Source: Hyphomonas jannaschiana VP2
GTDB lineage: Bacteria; Pseudomonadota; Alphaproteobacteria; Caulobacterales; Hyphomonadaceae
Assembly (NCBI RefSeq): GCF_000685215.1
Contig: NZ_ARYJ01000009.1
Span: 59,436-123,435 of the forward strand
Reading direction: 5' to 3'
DNA: 64,000 nucleotides
In this document: positions 8,590 to 17,075 of the stretch, one piece after another
How the letters are laid out: each line of letters begins with the position of its first letter
Numbering within the stretch: position 1 is the first letter of the stretch
Made by a program: the position numbers and the translations under genes
Notes under the pieces: model-generated
What the model was told of the DNA's origin: nothing
The model's input: the letters and a program-made list of their open reading frames with translations, nothing else
Database searches by the model: none

Positions 8590-8636
8590 CCCGGCTGGCG
8601 GCTTTCCCCTCTCTCTCCATCGCCAGCCGGGCCTTT
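8590..8636 (+). terminator. Terminator hairpin after the isochorismatase-like gene
   Basis: An 11-bp perfect stem (8590-8600 with 8621-8631, CCCGGCTGGCG/CGCCAGCCGGG) with a 20-base loop is followed by CCTTTC, only a short T tract. Confidence 0.65.
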
Positions 8637-8770
8637 CGGGACCTCAGAGCCTCGTACCCCCAGCAACCGAAAATTCGGGAAGCACGACATGCCAGAACAA
8701 GAGCTTCTTCCTCCCCTTGAACCTGTGCCCGGCCGGATCCCGGCCGCATGCTCCCTGATCTTCCTAGTCC

Positions 8771-8839
8771 GTCTGGAGCTCACAGTCCGAGAGGCTCCAG
8801 ACACTCCCCTCCTGCCGGTTCCCTCACCACACCGGCAGG
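8771..8839 (+). promoter_or_regulatory. Two perfect hairpins in the leader of the YHS gene
   Basis: The 343-base gap before the YHS gene holds no gene. Besides the terminator it has two 9-bp perfect inverted repeats: GTCTGGAGC/GCTCCAGAC (8771-8779, 8794-8802) and CCTGCCGGT/ACCGGCAGG (8811-8819, 8831-8839). The second ends 50 bases before the start codon and lacks a T tract, so it may be a leader RNA structure or a processing site. Confidence 0.4.
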
Positions 8840-8889
8840 ATCCCTCCCAGAAGAGCCTGTGGCTCCAACCTCCCGAAAAGGAAAATGAA

Positions 8890-9375
8890 ATGTCCCGTAC
8901 ACTCACACTCTCTGCCATGGTCGTGGCCGCTGCCTTTGCGACCGCTCTGCCTGCCGCTGCCGAAGACGAGTACAATGTCTCGACCGGCATCACGACAGCT
9001 GGTGTTCCGCTGGGCCTCCATGGCGTCGATGCGGTTGCGCTGACCACGCTGAACGCTGTCGCCGAAGGTGATGCACAGTACACGGTTGTTGAAGACGGTG
9101 TCGCCTACTACTTCGCCTCCGAAGACTCAGCGAAGAAGTTCAAGGCCAATCCGGGCATGTATGCGCCGCAATATGGCGGCTTCTGCGCCTATGCTGTTGC
9201 CCTCGGGAAAAAGTTCGACGGCGACCCGCAATATGCCGACATCGTCGACGGCAAACTCTATCTGTTCGTCAACGCCGAGATCTTCGAAAAGTACAAGAAG
9301 GACTCCAAGCGCATCCTCGCCAAGGCCGAGCGCACCTGGCCGCGCATCGAGCACAAGGCCGTGGGCGACCTATAA
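8890..9375 (+). CDS. Exported YHS-domain protein
   Basis: A 161-residue protein with a Sec signal peptide (cleavage near PAAAED). The mature part has the YHS-like features LHGVDAVAL, YYFASEDSAKKFKANPGMYAPQYGGFCAYAVALGK in sequence, typical of the exported YHS proteins of alphaproteobacteria. YHS domains are cysteine/metal-binding modules in some proteins, but only one Cys (in GGFCAYA) is visible here, so metal binding is uncertain. I chose the ATG at 8890 because AAAGGA lies just upstream and the signal peptide begins there. The same frame is open back to 8575, but that region is hairpin-rich leader. Function is unknown. Confidence 0.87.
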   Translation: MSRTLTLSAMVVAAAFATALPAAAEDEYNVSTGITTAGVPLGLHGVDAVALTTLNAVAEGDAQYTVVEDGVAYYFASEDSAKKFKANPGMYAPQYGGFCAYAVALGKKFDGDPQYADIVDGKLYLFVNAEIFEKYKKDSKRILAKAERTWPRIEHKAVGDL

Positions 9376-9385
9376 GCTTTCCAGT

Positions 9386-9420
9386 GCGGGCGGTTGGAGG
9401 AGTTCAGCCGCCCCGCTTTC
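9386..9420 (+). terminator. Probable terminator after the YHS gene
   Basis: GCGGG...CCCGC pairing extended by CGG/CCG with one bulge encloses about 15 bases and is followed by TTTC. It lies about 10 bases after the stop. Confidence 0.5.
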
Positions 9421-9448
9421 ACATTGTAAAACATGCGAGACGACATAG

Positions 9449-9910
9449 ATGAGACCGCCACTTCCACCATTCACCCATGAAACCGCGATTGAAAAAGTCC
9501 GCCTTGCCGAAGATGGCTGGAACAGCCAAAACCCGGAAAAAGTGTCTCTCGCTTACACCGAAGACAGTGCCTGGCGGAACCGCGATCTGTTCATTACCGG
9601 CAGGGCCGAAATCGTCCGTTTTCTGACGGGGAAATGGCAGAGTGAACAGGAATACCGCCTGATCAAGGAGTTGTTTGCCTTTTCAGGTAATCGCATCGCC
9701 GTCCGTTACGCTTACGAATTCCACGACGCCAATGGCCAATGGCATCGCGCCTATGGCAATGAGAACTGGGAATTTGATTCAGAAGGCCTGATGCAGAAAC
9801 GTTATGCCAGCATCAATGATCTGAAGATCAGCGAAGCAGAGCGACTTTTCCACTGGCCGCAGGGCCGGCGCCCGGACGATCATCCGGGGCTCAGCGACCT
9901 GGGTCTTTGA
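9449..9910 (+). CDS. DUF1348 / NTF2-like (SnoaL-fold) protein
   Basis: A 153-residue protein of the DUF1348 (nuclear transport factor 2-like) family. Recognisable features are the [11 protein letters not shown] segment near residue 36, [13 protein letters not shown], and the C-terminal [24 protein letters not shown] that typifies the family. No signal peptide is seen, so it is cytoplasmic. NTF2-fold proteins range from enzymes to ligand binders and no reaction can be assigned. It ends 6 bases before the convergent ahpF stop. Confidence 0.9.
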   Translation: MRPPLPPFTHETAIEKVRLAEDGWNSQNPEKVSLAYTEDSAWRNRDLFITGRAEIVRFLTGKWQSEQEYRLIKELFAFSGNRIAVRYAYEFHDANGQWHRAYGNENWEFDSEGLMQKRYASINDLKISEAERLFHWPQGRRPDDHPGLSDLGL

Positions 9911-9916
9911 TCGAAA

Positions 9917-11500
9917 TCAGGCGTCTTCAAGAACCGGCGCTTCGGCGGGCACGAGGCGGATCAGGTAATCGAATGCGGAGAGGGCCGCCTTGGCCCCTTC
10001 GCCCATCGAAATAACGATCTGCTTGTACGGCGTCGTCGTCGCGTCTCCGGCCGCAAAGACACCCGGAACCGATGTCTGGGCGCGCATGTCTGTCACGATC
10101 TCTCCGCGCTCGCTCAGTTCGATACTACCGCGCAACCATTCCGTGTTGGGCACAAGGCCGATCTGAACGAAGATGCCTTCCAGCGCAACTTCGTGGGACT
10201 CTTCAGTGTTCCGATCCTTGTAGATAAGGCCTTTGACCTTTGCCCCGTCACCAAGCACTTCGGTCGTCATGGCCGAAGTGATGATGGTGACATTCGGTAA
10301 GCTGCGGAGCTTGTTCTGCAGCACCGCATCGGCGCGCAGCTGGGTATCGAACTCAATCAGCATGACATGCGCAACAAGACCGGCAAGGTCGATCGCGGCC
10401 TCAACGCCGGAATTGCCCCCGCCGATGACCGCAACGCGCTTGCCTTTGAACAACGGTCCATCGCAGTGCGGGCAATAGGCCACGCCCTTGTTGCGATACT
10501 CTTCTTCACCGGGCACGCCCATCTGGCGCCACCGGGCACCGGGCGCCAGGATCAGGCTGCGCGTCTTCAGGCTCGCACCATTCTCCAGAACGATCTCATG
10601 CAGGCCGCCCTCCTCTTTGGCTGGCACGAGCTTCGCCGCTGTCTGGAGGTTCATCACATCAATGTCGTATTCCTTGATGTGGGTCTCCATGGCTGTGGCC
10701 AGCTTTGGCCCTTCCGTGTACGGTACGGAAATCAGGTTCTCGATGCCCATCGTGTCCAGCACCTGTCCGCCCAACCGCTCGGCAGCGATGCCGGTGCGGA
10801 TACCCTTACGGGCTGCATAGATCGCGCCAGCTGCACCAGCGGGTCCGCCGCCGACGACCAGCACATCAAACGGCGCTTTCTGGGAAATCTTTTCCGCCAT
10901 TTTTTCCTGCGCGCCAGTGTCCAGCTTGGCGAGGATCTGTTCGACCTCCATGCGGCCAGACCCGAAGACTTCACCATTCAGGTAAACCGTCGGAACGGCC
11001 ATGACCTGCCGCTGGTCGACTTCTTCTTTGAACAAGGCGCCATCAATTGCGGTGTGGCGGATGTTCGGGTTCAGCACGGCCATCATGTTCAGTGCCTGAA
11101 CCACATCCGGGCAGTTCTGGCAGGACAGGGAGAAATAGGTCTCGAACTCGAACGACCCTTCGAGCGATTTGATCTGCTCGATCACTTCCGGCGCGACCTT
11201 GGGCGGGTGGCCGCCAACCTGCAGGAGCGCCAGGACGAGCGATGTGAATTCATGGCCAAGCGGAAGCCCGGCGAAGCGCAGGCTGATGTCGGCTTCCGGC
11301 GTCGTGATGGCGAAGGATGGCGCGCGCGCATCGTCCCCGCGTGACCAGGTGACCTTGTCGGAGAGGTCGGAAATTTCCTGCAGGAGTTCTTCGAGGTCCC
11401 GGCTGCCCTTGCTGTCATCCAGGGCGGCCACGAGTTCCACCGGGCGCCGGATGTTTTCCATATAGGCTTTGAGCTGGGTCTTCAGATTGGCATCCAACAT
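9917..11500 (-). CDS. ahpF: Alkyl hydroperoxide reductase subunit F
   Basis: A 527-residue flavoprotein disulfide reductase that uses NAD(P)H to reduce AhpC. The N-terminal tandem thioredoxin-like region carries SCQNC, and the FAD domain starts with [12 protein letters not shown]. The second redox centre is AYCPHCDGP, and the NAD domain has [13 protein letters not shown]. The C-terminal FAD motif is [10 protein letters not shown]. Length is normal for AhpF. GGAG lies 7 bases before the ATG. It follows ahpC on the same strand after 118 bases that contain a hairpin, so expression is probably partly attenuated relative to ahpC. Confidence 0.97.
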   Translation of the reverse strand: MLDANLKTQLKAYMENIRRPVELVAALDDSKGSRDLEELLQEISDLSDKVTWSRGDDARAPSFAITTPEADISLRFAGLPLGHEFTSLVLALLQVGGHPPKVAPEVIEQIKSLEGSFEFETYFSLSCQNCPDVVQALNMMAVLNPNIRHTAIDGALFKEEVDQRQVMAVPTVYLNGEVFGSGRMEVEQILAKLDTGAQEKMAEKISQKAPFDVLVVGGGPAGAAGAIYAARKGIRTGIAAERLGGQVLDTMGIENLISVPYTEGPKLATAMETHIKEYDIDVMNLQTAAKLVPAKEEGGLHEIVLENGASLKTRSLILAPGARWRQMGVPGEEEYRNKGVAYCPHCDGPLFKGKRVAVIGGGNSGVEAAIDLAGLVAHVMLIEFDTQLRADAVLQNKLRSLPNVTIITSAMTTEVLGDGAKVKGLIYKDRNTEESHEVALEGIFVQIGLVPNTEWLRGSIELSERGEIVTDMRAQTSVPGVFAAGDATTTPYKQIVISMGEGAKAALSAFDYLIRLVPAEAPVLEDA

Positions 11501-11568
11501 GCGTCATCTCCTGCGAAGCGCGCGGCCGCGCTGACGGGCAGCGCAATGTCCTGCGGATAAAGGGAAAG

Positions 11569-11599
11569 CCGGCCGGCTGTGACACGCACAGCCAGCCGG
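11569..11599 (-). terminator. Intercistronic ahpC-ahpF hairpin
   Basis: A 12-bp stem with one mismatch (11569-11581 with 11587-11599, core GGCTGTG/CACAGCC) has a 5-base loop. On the minus strand it is followed by CTTTCCCTTT. It is likely a partial terminator that sets an excess of ahpC over ahpF. Confidence 0.55.
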
Positions 11600-11618
11600 A
11601 TAATGGAAAGCGGTCAGC

Positions 11619-12182
11619 TTAGATTTTGCCGACGAGTTCCAGCGACGGGGCGAGGGTTTCAGACCCTTCTTCCCATTTCGCCGGGCAGACCTGGCCCGGG
11701 TTTTCGCGCACATACTGAGCCGCTTTGACCTTGCGGACGAGCTCAGCCGCGTTGCGGCCGACGCCTTCGCAGGTCACTTCGATCACCTGGATCACGCCAT
11801 CCGGATCGACCACAAAAGTGCCGCGGTCAGCGAGGCCCATGTCTTCGCGCATATTGTCGAAGTTACGGGTAATGGCGCCGGTCGGGTCGCCCAGCATGTA
11901 GTATTCGATCTTGCCGATGGCCGGCGAGGTCTCGTGCCATGCCTTGTGGCTGAAGTGGGTGTCCGTCGAGACAGCAAAGACTTCCACGCCCATGTTCTTC
12001 AGCGTCGCATATTCGGACTGAAGGTCTTCCAGTTCGGTCGGGCAGACGAAGGTGAAGTCAGCCGGGTAGAAGAAGAAGATCGCCCATTTGCCTTTCACGT
12101 CGGCATCGCTCACCGACTCGAACTTGCCTTGCTTAAAGGCTTCGGCTTTGAAGGGCTTAATTTCAGTATTGATCAGGGACAT
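11619..12182 (-). CDS. ahpC: Alkyl hydroperoxide reductase subunit C (2-Cys peroxiredoxin)
   Basis: A 187-residue peroxiredoxin with the peroxidatic Cys in [12 protein letters not shown] and the resolving Cys in [11 protein letters not shown]. It reduces hydrogen peroxide and organic hydroperoxides and is recycled by AhpF encoded downstream. I chose the ATG at 12182 ([11 protein letters not shown]), which gives exactly the standard length; a longer frame to 12233 adds 17 unrelated residues. Its presence between two oxidase loci fits removal of peroxide, though AhpC is cytoplasmic and the neighbouring oxidases are exported. Confidence 0.97.
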   Translation of the reverse strand: MSLINTEIKPFKAEAFKQGKFESVSDADVKGKWAIFFFYPADFTFVCPTELEDLQSEYATLKNMGVEVFAVSTDTHFSHKAWHETSPAIGKIEYYMLGDPTGAITRNFDNMREDMGLADRGTFVVDPDGVIQVIEVTCEGVGRNAAELVRKVKAAQYVRENPGQVCPAKWEEGSETLAPSLELVGKI

Positions 12183-12335
12183 TTTGGCTCCGTCTGTTGT
12201 TGCTTGCCGGGACAGATCCAATACCCGTCCCATTTGGCTTGCCCAATAAATTGTGGTGGGACATATCGCGCGCTTGTCATTTATTTATCGCGCGTCGCGT
12301 CCCGCGACTGACGTTTCCTTCGCCCTGTTCCTGTT

Positions 12336-12352
12336 TCTATAATCATTCTAAA
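12336..12352. promoter_or_regulatory. Iron-control-element-like palindrome in the ahpC / amine oxidase gap
   Basis: TCTATAATCATTCTAAA matches 12 of 14 fixed positions of the Irr-type ICE box (TTTAGAA-N3-TTCTAAA). It lies in the 515-base divergent gap (12183-12697), 154 bases from the ahpC start and about 345 from the amine oxidase start. Nothing else is recognised in the gap except C/G-rich stretches. A Fur-family protein binding here is an inference from sequence alone. Confidence 0.35.
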
Positions 12353-12697
12353 TTTGGAAACAAGGGTGGACCCGCGTGCGCCTGCAGTCATTCCACAAGC
12401 CGCTGCATTTTCTGGATTAATCTGGCCCGGCTGCCCTGCTCATATGCGCTTTGCGAGACGGCTTTTTCCCCGCCCGAGCTGCTTCCCGCTACGGCCTGAG
12501 GGGAGAATCGGGCCGCCGCTTCGGGCCAAATACCGGGCAGCACTCCTTCCCTCGTGAATATGTCACGCGATGCCCTGCCCCCTCCGGTCAGAGCTGATCG
12601 AAATTTGGTCCGATCCGCAGAATGCTCCGATTCGCCCCAGTTTTTTCTTTACCTTCCTCCCCGGTCACCTACGACCAAAGGAAAAATGGAGGGGAAT

Positions 12698-14272
12698 ATG
12701 GAGGGAGCGACCCGTCGGTCTGCATTGGCGCTCATCGGGGCAACGGCGGGCAGCGCGGCACTATATGCCGCGATGAAGTCCATTCGGCACGTCCAGCCAT
12801 CATCCTATAAAGGCCCCATCAAGCTCGATGGAGACCCGAAAGGCGCAAAAGTTCTCATTCTCGGCGCCGGTCTTGCGGGTATGGTCGCAGCATTGGAGCT
12901 GCGGTCTGCTGGTTATGACGTCCAGGTTCTGGAATATCGCGAGAAGGCTGGCGGCCGGTGCTGGTCGCTGAGAGGCGGCGACACCTATACAGAACTCGGC
13001 GGCGCCACTCAGAAAGTTACCTTCGACGGGGACAATTACATCAATCCCGGCCCGTGGCGGATCCCCTACGACCATCATGGCGTACTGGACTATTGCCAGC
13101 GCCTCGGCGTCCAGCTGGAACCCTTCATCCAGCAGAACCACAACGCCTATATCCACAATAGCAAAGCTTTCGGCGGCAAGCCGCAACGCTTCAAGCATAT
13201 CGCCACAGACTATCGCGGCCAGACATCGGAATTGCTGGCAAAGGCCGTCGACCAGAACCGTCTCGACGACGTGCTGACATCGGAAGACCGCGAGGCGCTG
13301 ATCGAATCGCTGCGGGCAACCGGGGCACTGGACGACACCAACTCATACAAGGCTGGCGACCTGAGCAGCCGCTATCGCGGCTTTGGGAAACCGCCCGGCG
13401 CCGGCTTCGATGGCGCCCCCTCGGCTTCGGATCCGATCAGCCTGTCCGACATTCTTCAATCCGGTATGTGGGGCCGGCTGGCGGACGCTGACCTTCTGGA
13501 TCACCAGATGCCCATGTTCCAGCCGGTTGGCGGCATGGACATGATAGCGCAGGCATTTGCGCGGGAAGTTGGAGATCTGATCCGCTTCAATTCCAAAGTC
13601 GTGTCTCTGCAGCAGGACGATGCCGGCGTAAAAGTCGCCTACGAAGACACCCGCACGGGCGACACGCTGACCGCTGAAGCAGACTGGTGTGTGTGCACCG
13701 TACCGTTCTCGATCCTAGGTCAAATGGATCACAATCTGTCACCGGAACTGACGGCGGCAGTGAACAACGTCTTCTATCGTGGGTCCGCCAAATGGGGCCT
13801 GGAATTCAAACGCCGTTTCTGGGAGCAGGATGAGCATATCTATGGCGGGATCAGCTATACTGACCTTCCCATTGAAATGATCTCCTACCCTTCAACAGGC
13901 CTATTCACCAAAGGCCCGGCCGTTCTTCTGGGCGGGTATACATGGGATGACGCACAGGCATTTGAATTCAATGCAATGCAGCCTGAAGACCGGATCAAAT
14001 GGGCACTGGAATTCGGATCCCACATCCACCCGCAATATCTCGAGGAGTACAAAACCGGCGTCAGCGTCGTCTGGCATAAAGTGCCGTGGGTGCTGGGCTG
14101 TTTCGGCATCTGGCGGGACAAGGAAACCCATTACGCAAACGCAGTGAAGATCGACAATCGCGTCGTCTGCGCGGGCGAGCATGTCTCATACCTCGGCGCC
14201 TGGCTGGAAGGCGCCATCGAGTCGTCGCTCGATGCCATTGGTCGGCTGCATGACAAGGTGATCAACGGATGA
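12698..14272 (+). CDS. Tat-exported flavin monoamine oxidase / L-amino-acid oxidase family protein
   Basis: A 524-residue protein of the flavin amine oxidase family. It has a Tat-type N-terminus (TRRSALALIG), the dinucleotide motif ILGAGLAGMVAAL with LEYREKAGGRCWS, and the C-terminal flavin motif CAGEHVSYLGAWLEGAIES. It should oxidise an amine or amino acid to an imine in the periplasm. I chose the ATG at 12698 because GGAGGGG lies 5 bases upstream; an ATG at 12686 with AAAGGA is almost as good. Its stop overlaps the cytochrome c start (ATGA), and a RidA-like gene follows. The cytochrome partner suggests dehydrogenase rather than oxidase chemistry, as in NicA2 with its cytochrome. Confidence 0.92.
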   Translation: MEGATRRSALALIGATAGSAALYAAMKSIRHVQPSSYKGPIKLDGDPKGAKVLILGAGLAGMVAALELRSAGYDVQVLEYREKAGGRCWSLRGGDTYTELGGATQKVTFDGDNYINPGPWRIPYDHHGVLDYCQRLGVQLEPFIQQNHNAYIHNSKAFGGKPQRFKHIATDYRGQTSELLAKAVDQNRLDDVLTSEDREALIESLRATGALDDTNSYKAGDLSSRYRGFGKPPGAGFDGAPSASDPISLSDILQSGMWGRLADADLLDHQMPMFQPVGGMDMIAQAFAREVGDLIRFNSKVVSLQQDDAGVKVAYEDTRTGDTLTAEADWCVCTVPFSILGQMDHNLSPELTAAVNNVFYRGSAKWGLEFKRRFWEQDEHIYGGISYTDLPIEMISYPSTGLFTKGPAVLLGGYTWDDAQAFEFNAMQPEDRIKWALEFGSHIHPQYLEEYKTGVSVVWHKVPWVLGCFGIWRDKETHYANAVKIDNRVVCAGEHVSYLGAWLEGAIESSLDAIGRLHDKVING

Positions 14273-14721
14273 GACATCAGACCCGATTCCCCCGCACCGC
14301 CCTGACAGCGCTTGCATTCGCAGCCGCCGCCCTCACCATGCACGCCGATGAAGGTATTCCTGAAGTCACAAGCTTCGAACCGACACCTCTGGAGCAGAAG
14401 ATATTCGATGGGCCGGGTGTCACAGTAACGCGCGGAGAAGACATCTATTCCACGCTCTGCGCAGGTTGCCACATGCCGGAAGGTGAAGGTGCTGTCGGCG
14501 GGGGCATGTACCCGGCCCTCGCCGGGAATGAAAAACTTGAATACCCCGATTATGCTGTCTTTATTGTCCTGAACGGGTACAAAGCCATGCCATCCTTTGC
14601 TCATACGCTTTCCGATGAGCAGGTGGCCGCCGTTGTGAACTATTTGCAGTCCGGCCTCGGCGGGAATTCATACGAACCGGCCGCAACGGTCGAACAGGCT
14701 GAACTGAGCCGGCCACAATAA
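14269..14721 (+). CDS. Exported class I c-type cytochrome
   Basis: A 150-residue single-haem cytochrome with a Sec signal (cleavage near MHADEG), haem motif CAGCH at 64-68 and a probable axial Met in KAMPSFAH. The last helix is DEQVAAVVNYLQ. It acts in the periplasm and most likely accepts electrons from the flavin amine oxidase, whose stop codon it overlaps by 4 bases, then passes them to the respiratory chain. The partnership is inferred from translational coupling and from known NicA2-type enzymes. Confidence 0.92.
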   Translation: MRHQTRFPRTALTALAFAAAALTMHADEGIPEVTSFEPTPLEQKIFDGPGVTVTRGEDIYSTLCAGCHMPEGEGAVGGGMYPALAGNEKLEYPDYAVFIVLNGYKAMPSFAHTLSDEQVAAVVNYLQSGLGGNSYEPAATVEQAELSRPQ

Positions 14722-14741
14722 TCTGAACACGGAGTGACATC

Positions 14742-15236
14742 ATGCGTCTGACCGCCCCTCTTCTTTCCGCTACTGCAATTGCACTCGCCGCCTGCGGCGC
14801 AGCGGACAGTGAAGTGATCCGCCACAAGATCCCCGGATCGGATTTCCCCATCCTTCAGGCCGTCGAAGTGCCTGCAGACGCAACGCTGGTCTATCTCAGC
14901 GGCGCTGGACCTTCCGTTTCCGACGAGACGGCCGAGCCGCGAACCCCGGCAGCCTATGGTGACATTACCACCCAGACGGAATCCACGCTTGCCGCCATCG
15001 AGTCCCGTCTGGAAGGCATCGGGCTCACCATGAGCGACGTGATCAAGATGCAGGTCTATATCGTTGCAGCACCTGGTGAAGACTCACTCGATTTCGGCGG
15101 CTTTATGGAAGGTTATGTCAAATTTTTCGGCACCGAAGAACAACCTAACCTTCCGACACGCTCGGTGTTCGAGGTTGCGGGCCTCGCAAATCCCGGCTGG
15201 CTGATTGAAATCGAAGTCGTGGCTGTCCGGGACTAG
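14742..15236 (+). CDS. RidA-family (YjgF/UK114) lipoprotein
   Basis: A 164-residue protein with a lipoprotein signal (lipobox LAAC at about residue 19) and a RidA domain (VYLSGAGPS; VIKMQVYIV; PTRSVFEVAGL; IEIEVVAV). The Arg in PTRSVFEV matches the RidA arginine that binds the acid group of imines and enamines. RidA proteins hydrolyse reactive imines to keto acids and ammonia. Export is unusual for RidA. As third gene after an amine oxidase and its cytochrome, it would deal with the imine made in the periplasm. It follows the cytochrome stop by 20 bases with GGAG in the spacer. Confidence 0.9.
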   Translation: MRLTAPLLSATAIALAACGAADSEVIRHKIPGSDFPILQAVEVPADATLVYLSGAGPSVSDETAEPRTPAAYGDITTQTESTLAAIESRLEGIGLTMSDVIKMQVYIVAAPGEDSLDFGGFMEGYVKFFGTEEQPNLPTRSVFEVAGLANPGWLIEIEVVAVRD

Positions 15237-15358
15237 TTTCTACGTTCCGGCATTTCACTGCGTCGGAACGCCCTCATCGGACGCGCTTGCCCCTACGCAA
15301 GTCATTTCCTTGGCCGGGAAGGCATGTATGATCCCTCAAAACATTATTGGGGAGAGAC

Positions 15359-17065
15359 ATGCACTACGCAGAACTTCTGAAGGCGCGCCAGGAACTGACC
15401 GGACCGGGCGGTGACTTCGAAATTGTCGAAGCTGAAGTCCTCGGCAACACGCTTCGCGTCTACAAGAATGCTCCACCCAGCGTTCGCGAGGTCTGGCAAG
15501 CGACGAAGGAATTCGCGGACCGGACTTACCTCGTCTACGAAGGTGAGCGCCTCACCTATGCCGAAGCCCATGACCGCGTAAACTCAGTCGCGGCCTGGCT
15601 ATTTGACCAGGGTGTCCAGCCGGGCGATCGGGTTGCCATCGCCATGCGGAACTATCCGGAGTGGCTGCTCATCTACTGGGCCTGTGTTTCGGTCGGTGTC
15701 ACGGTTGTCGGCATGAATGCGTGGTGGACGACCGAGGAGATGGCCTACGCCCTGAAAGACTCCGAACCCAAAGTGCTGTTTCTCGACGCCGAGCGGCTTG
15801 AGCGGGTCAAAGACCGTCCGGACATGACAGGCTCGATGAAGCTTGTCGGCATCAGAATTCCAGACCTGCCCGCGAATGTGACGCCGTGGAGCGAAGTTAT
15901 CGCTCATGGCGGAGACATGCCAGACGTGACGGTAGACCCGGACTCCGATGCCTGCATCTTCTATACATCTGGCACAACCGGCTTCCCGAAAGGCGCACAG
16001 CTCACGCAACGCGGTTGCGTCGCCAATCTCATGAACATGCTGTATGCCGGAGCGTCCACGGCACTGGCCATACAGCGCGCAACGGGCGTCGAGCCGCCGG
16101 CAGATCCGCCGCCACCTGTGGGCCTGCTGACCACCCCCCTGTTTCACGTCACCGCAAACAATTGTGGAGCCTATGCCACGACTGCGGTCGGCGGCACGAT
16201 TATTCTCATGTACCGCTGGGACGCTGGCGAAGCGCTGAAGATTATCGAGCGCGAAAAGGTCACGAGCCTCGGTGGCGTGCCGGTCATGGGGAGGGAACTG
16301 ATCAATCACCCGGACTTCGCCAAGACCGATACGTCCAGCCTCGTCCAGCTTTCGGGCGGCGGAGCGCAGGTACCGCCCGATCTGGTACACAAAATCGAAT
16401 CGAGCATTGCAACCGCTCGCCCGGCCACAGGGTATGGCATGACCGAAACATGCGGGATCATCACATCCGTATCTGCCGACTTTTTCGTGGACAAACCGGA
16501 CAGCGCCGGTCCGGCCATGCCTAACTTCGAAGTCAAATGCGTCGACGAACTGGGCGAAACTGTACCGCCTGGGGAGTTGGGTGAGCTCTGGGTGAAGGGC
16601 TCATCTGTCATCAAGGGCTATATCAATCGCCCGGAAGCGACAGCTGAATCCATCACGGATGGCTGGCTGCACACCGGTGATATTGCCCGCATTGACAAGG
16701 ACGGCTTCATCTTCATCGTCGACCGCAAGAAAGACATGGTCCTGCGCGGCGGTGAGAACGTTTATTGCGCTGAAGTGGAATCCGTTGCCTACAGCCATCC
16801 GGCGGTCGCTGAATGCAGCGTGTTCGGCGTGCCAGACGACCGGCTGGGGGAAGAGGTCGGCATCGCGATCGTCCTGAAGCCTGGCGAAAAGCTGACGGCT
16901 GATGAATTCCGCGCTCATTGCGCTGGCATCATGGCGAAGCACAAAGTGCCGCGGTATGTCTGGTTTATCGCCGACGCCCTGCCCCGGAACGCCAGCGGCA
17001 AGTTCGTCAAAAGAGACCTTCGGGACCGCCTCAGCGCCGAACTGCAAAGCGCGGGTCAGTCATAA
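15359..17065 (+). CDS. AMP-binding acyl-CoA synthetase
   Basis: A 568-residue adenylate-forming enzyme. Motifs are YTSGTTGFPKGAQLT (P-loop-like A3), YGMTE (A5), GWLHTGDIARID (A7), DRKKDMVLRGGENV (A8) and NASGKFVKRDL with the catalytic Lys (A10). It activates a carboxylic acid with ATP and couples it to CoA in the cytoplasm. The chain length or acid is not visible. I chose the ATG at 15359 because TTGGGGAGAG lies just upstream; the TTG at 15347 would sit inside that ribosome site. It follows the RidA gene by 122 bases and may belong to the same catabolic unit. Confidence 0.93.
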   Translation: MHYAELLKARQELTGPGGDFEIVEAEVLGNTLRVYKNAPPSVREVWQATKEFADRTYLVYEGERLTYAEAHDRVNSVAAWLFDQGVQPGDRVAIAMRNYPEWLLIYWACVSVGVTVVGMNAWWTTEEMAYALKDSEPKVLFLDAERLERVKDRPDMTGSMKLVGIRIPDLPANVTPWSEVIAHGGDMPDVTVDPDSDACIFYTSGTTGFPKGAQLTQRGCVANLMNMLYAGASTALAIQRATGVEPPADPPPPVGLLTTPLFHVTANNCGAYATTAVGGTIILMYRWDAGEALKIIEREKVTSLGGVPVMGRELINHPDFAKTDTSSLVQLSGGGAQVPPDLVHKIESSIATARPATGYGMTETCGIITSVSADFFVDKPDSAGPAMPNFEVKCVDELGETVPPGELGELWVKGSSVIKGYINRPEATAESITDGWLHTGDIARIDKDGFIFIVDRKKDMVLRGGENVYCAEVESVAYSHPAVAECSVFGVPDDRLGEEVGIAIVLKPGEKLTADEFRAHCAGIMAKHKVPRYVWFIADALPRNASGKFVKRDLRDRLSAELQSAGQS

Positions 17066-17075
17066 GGCCATTACG

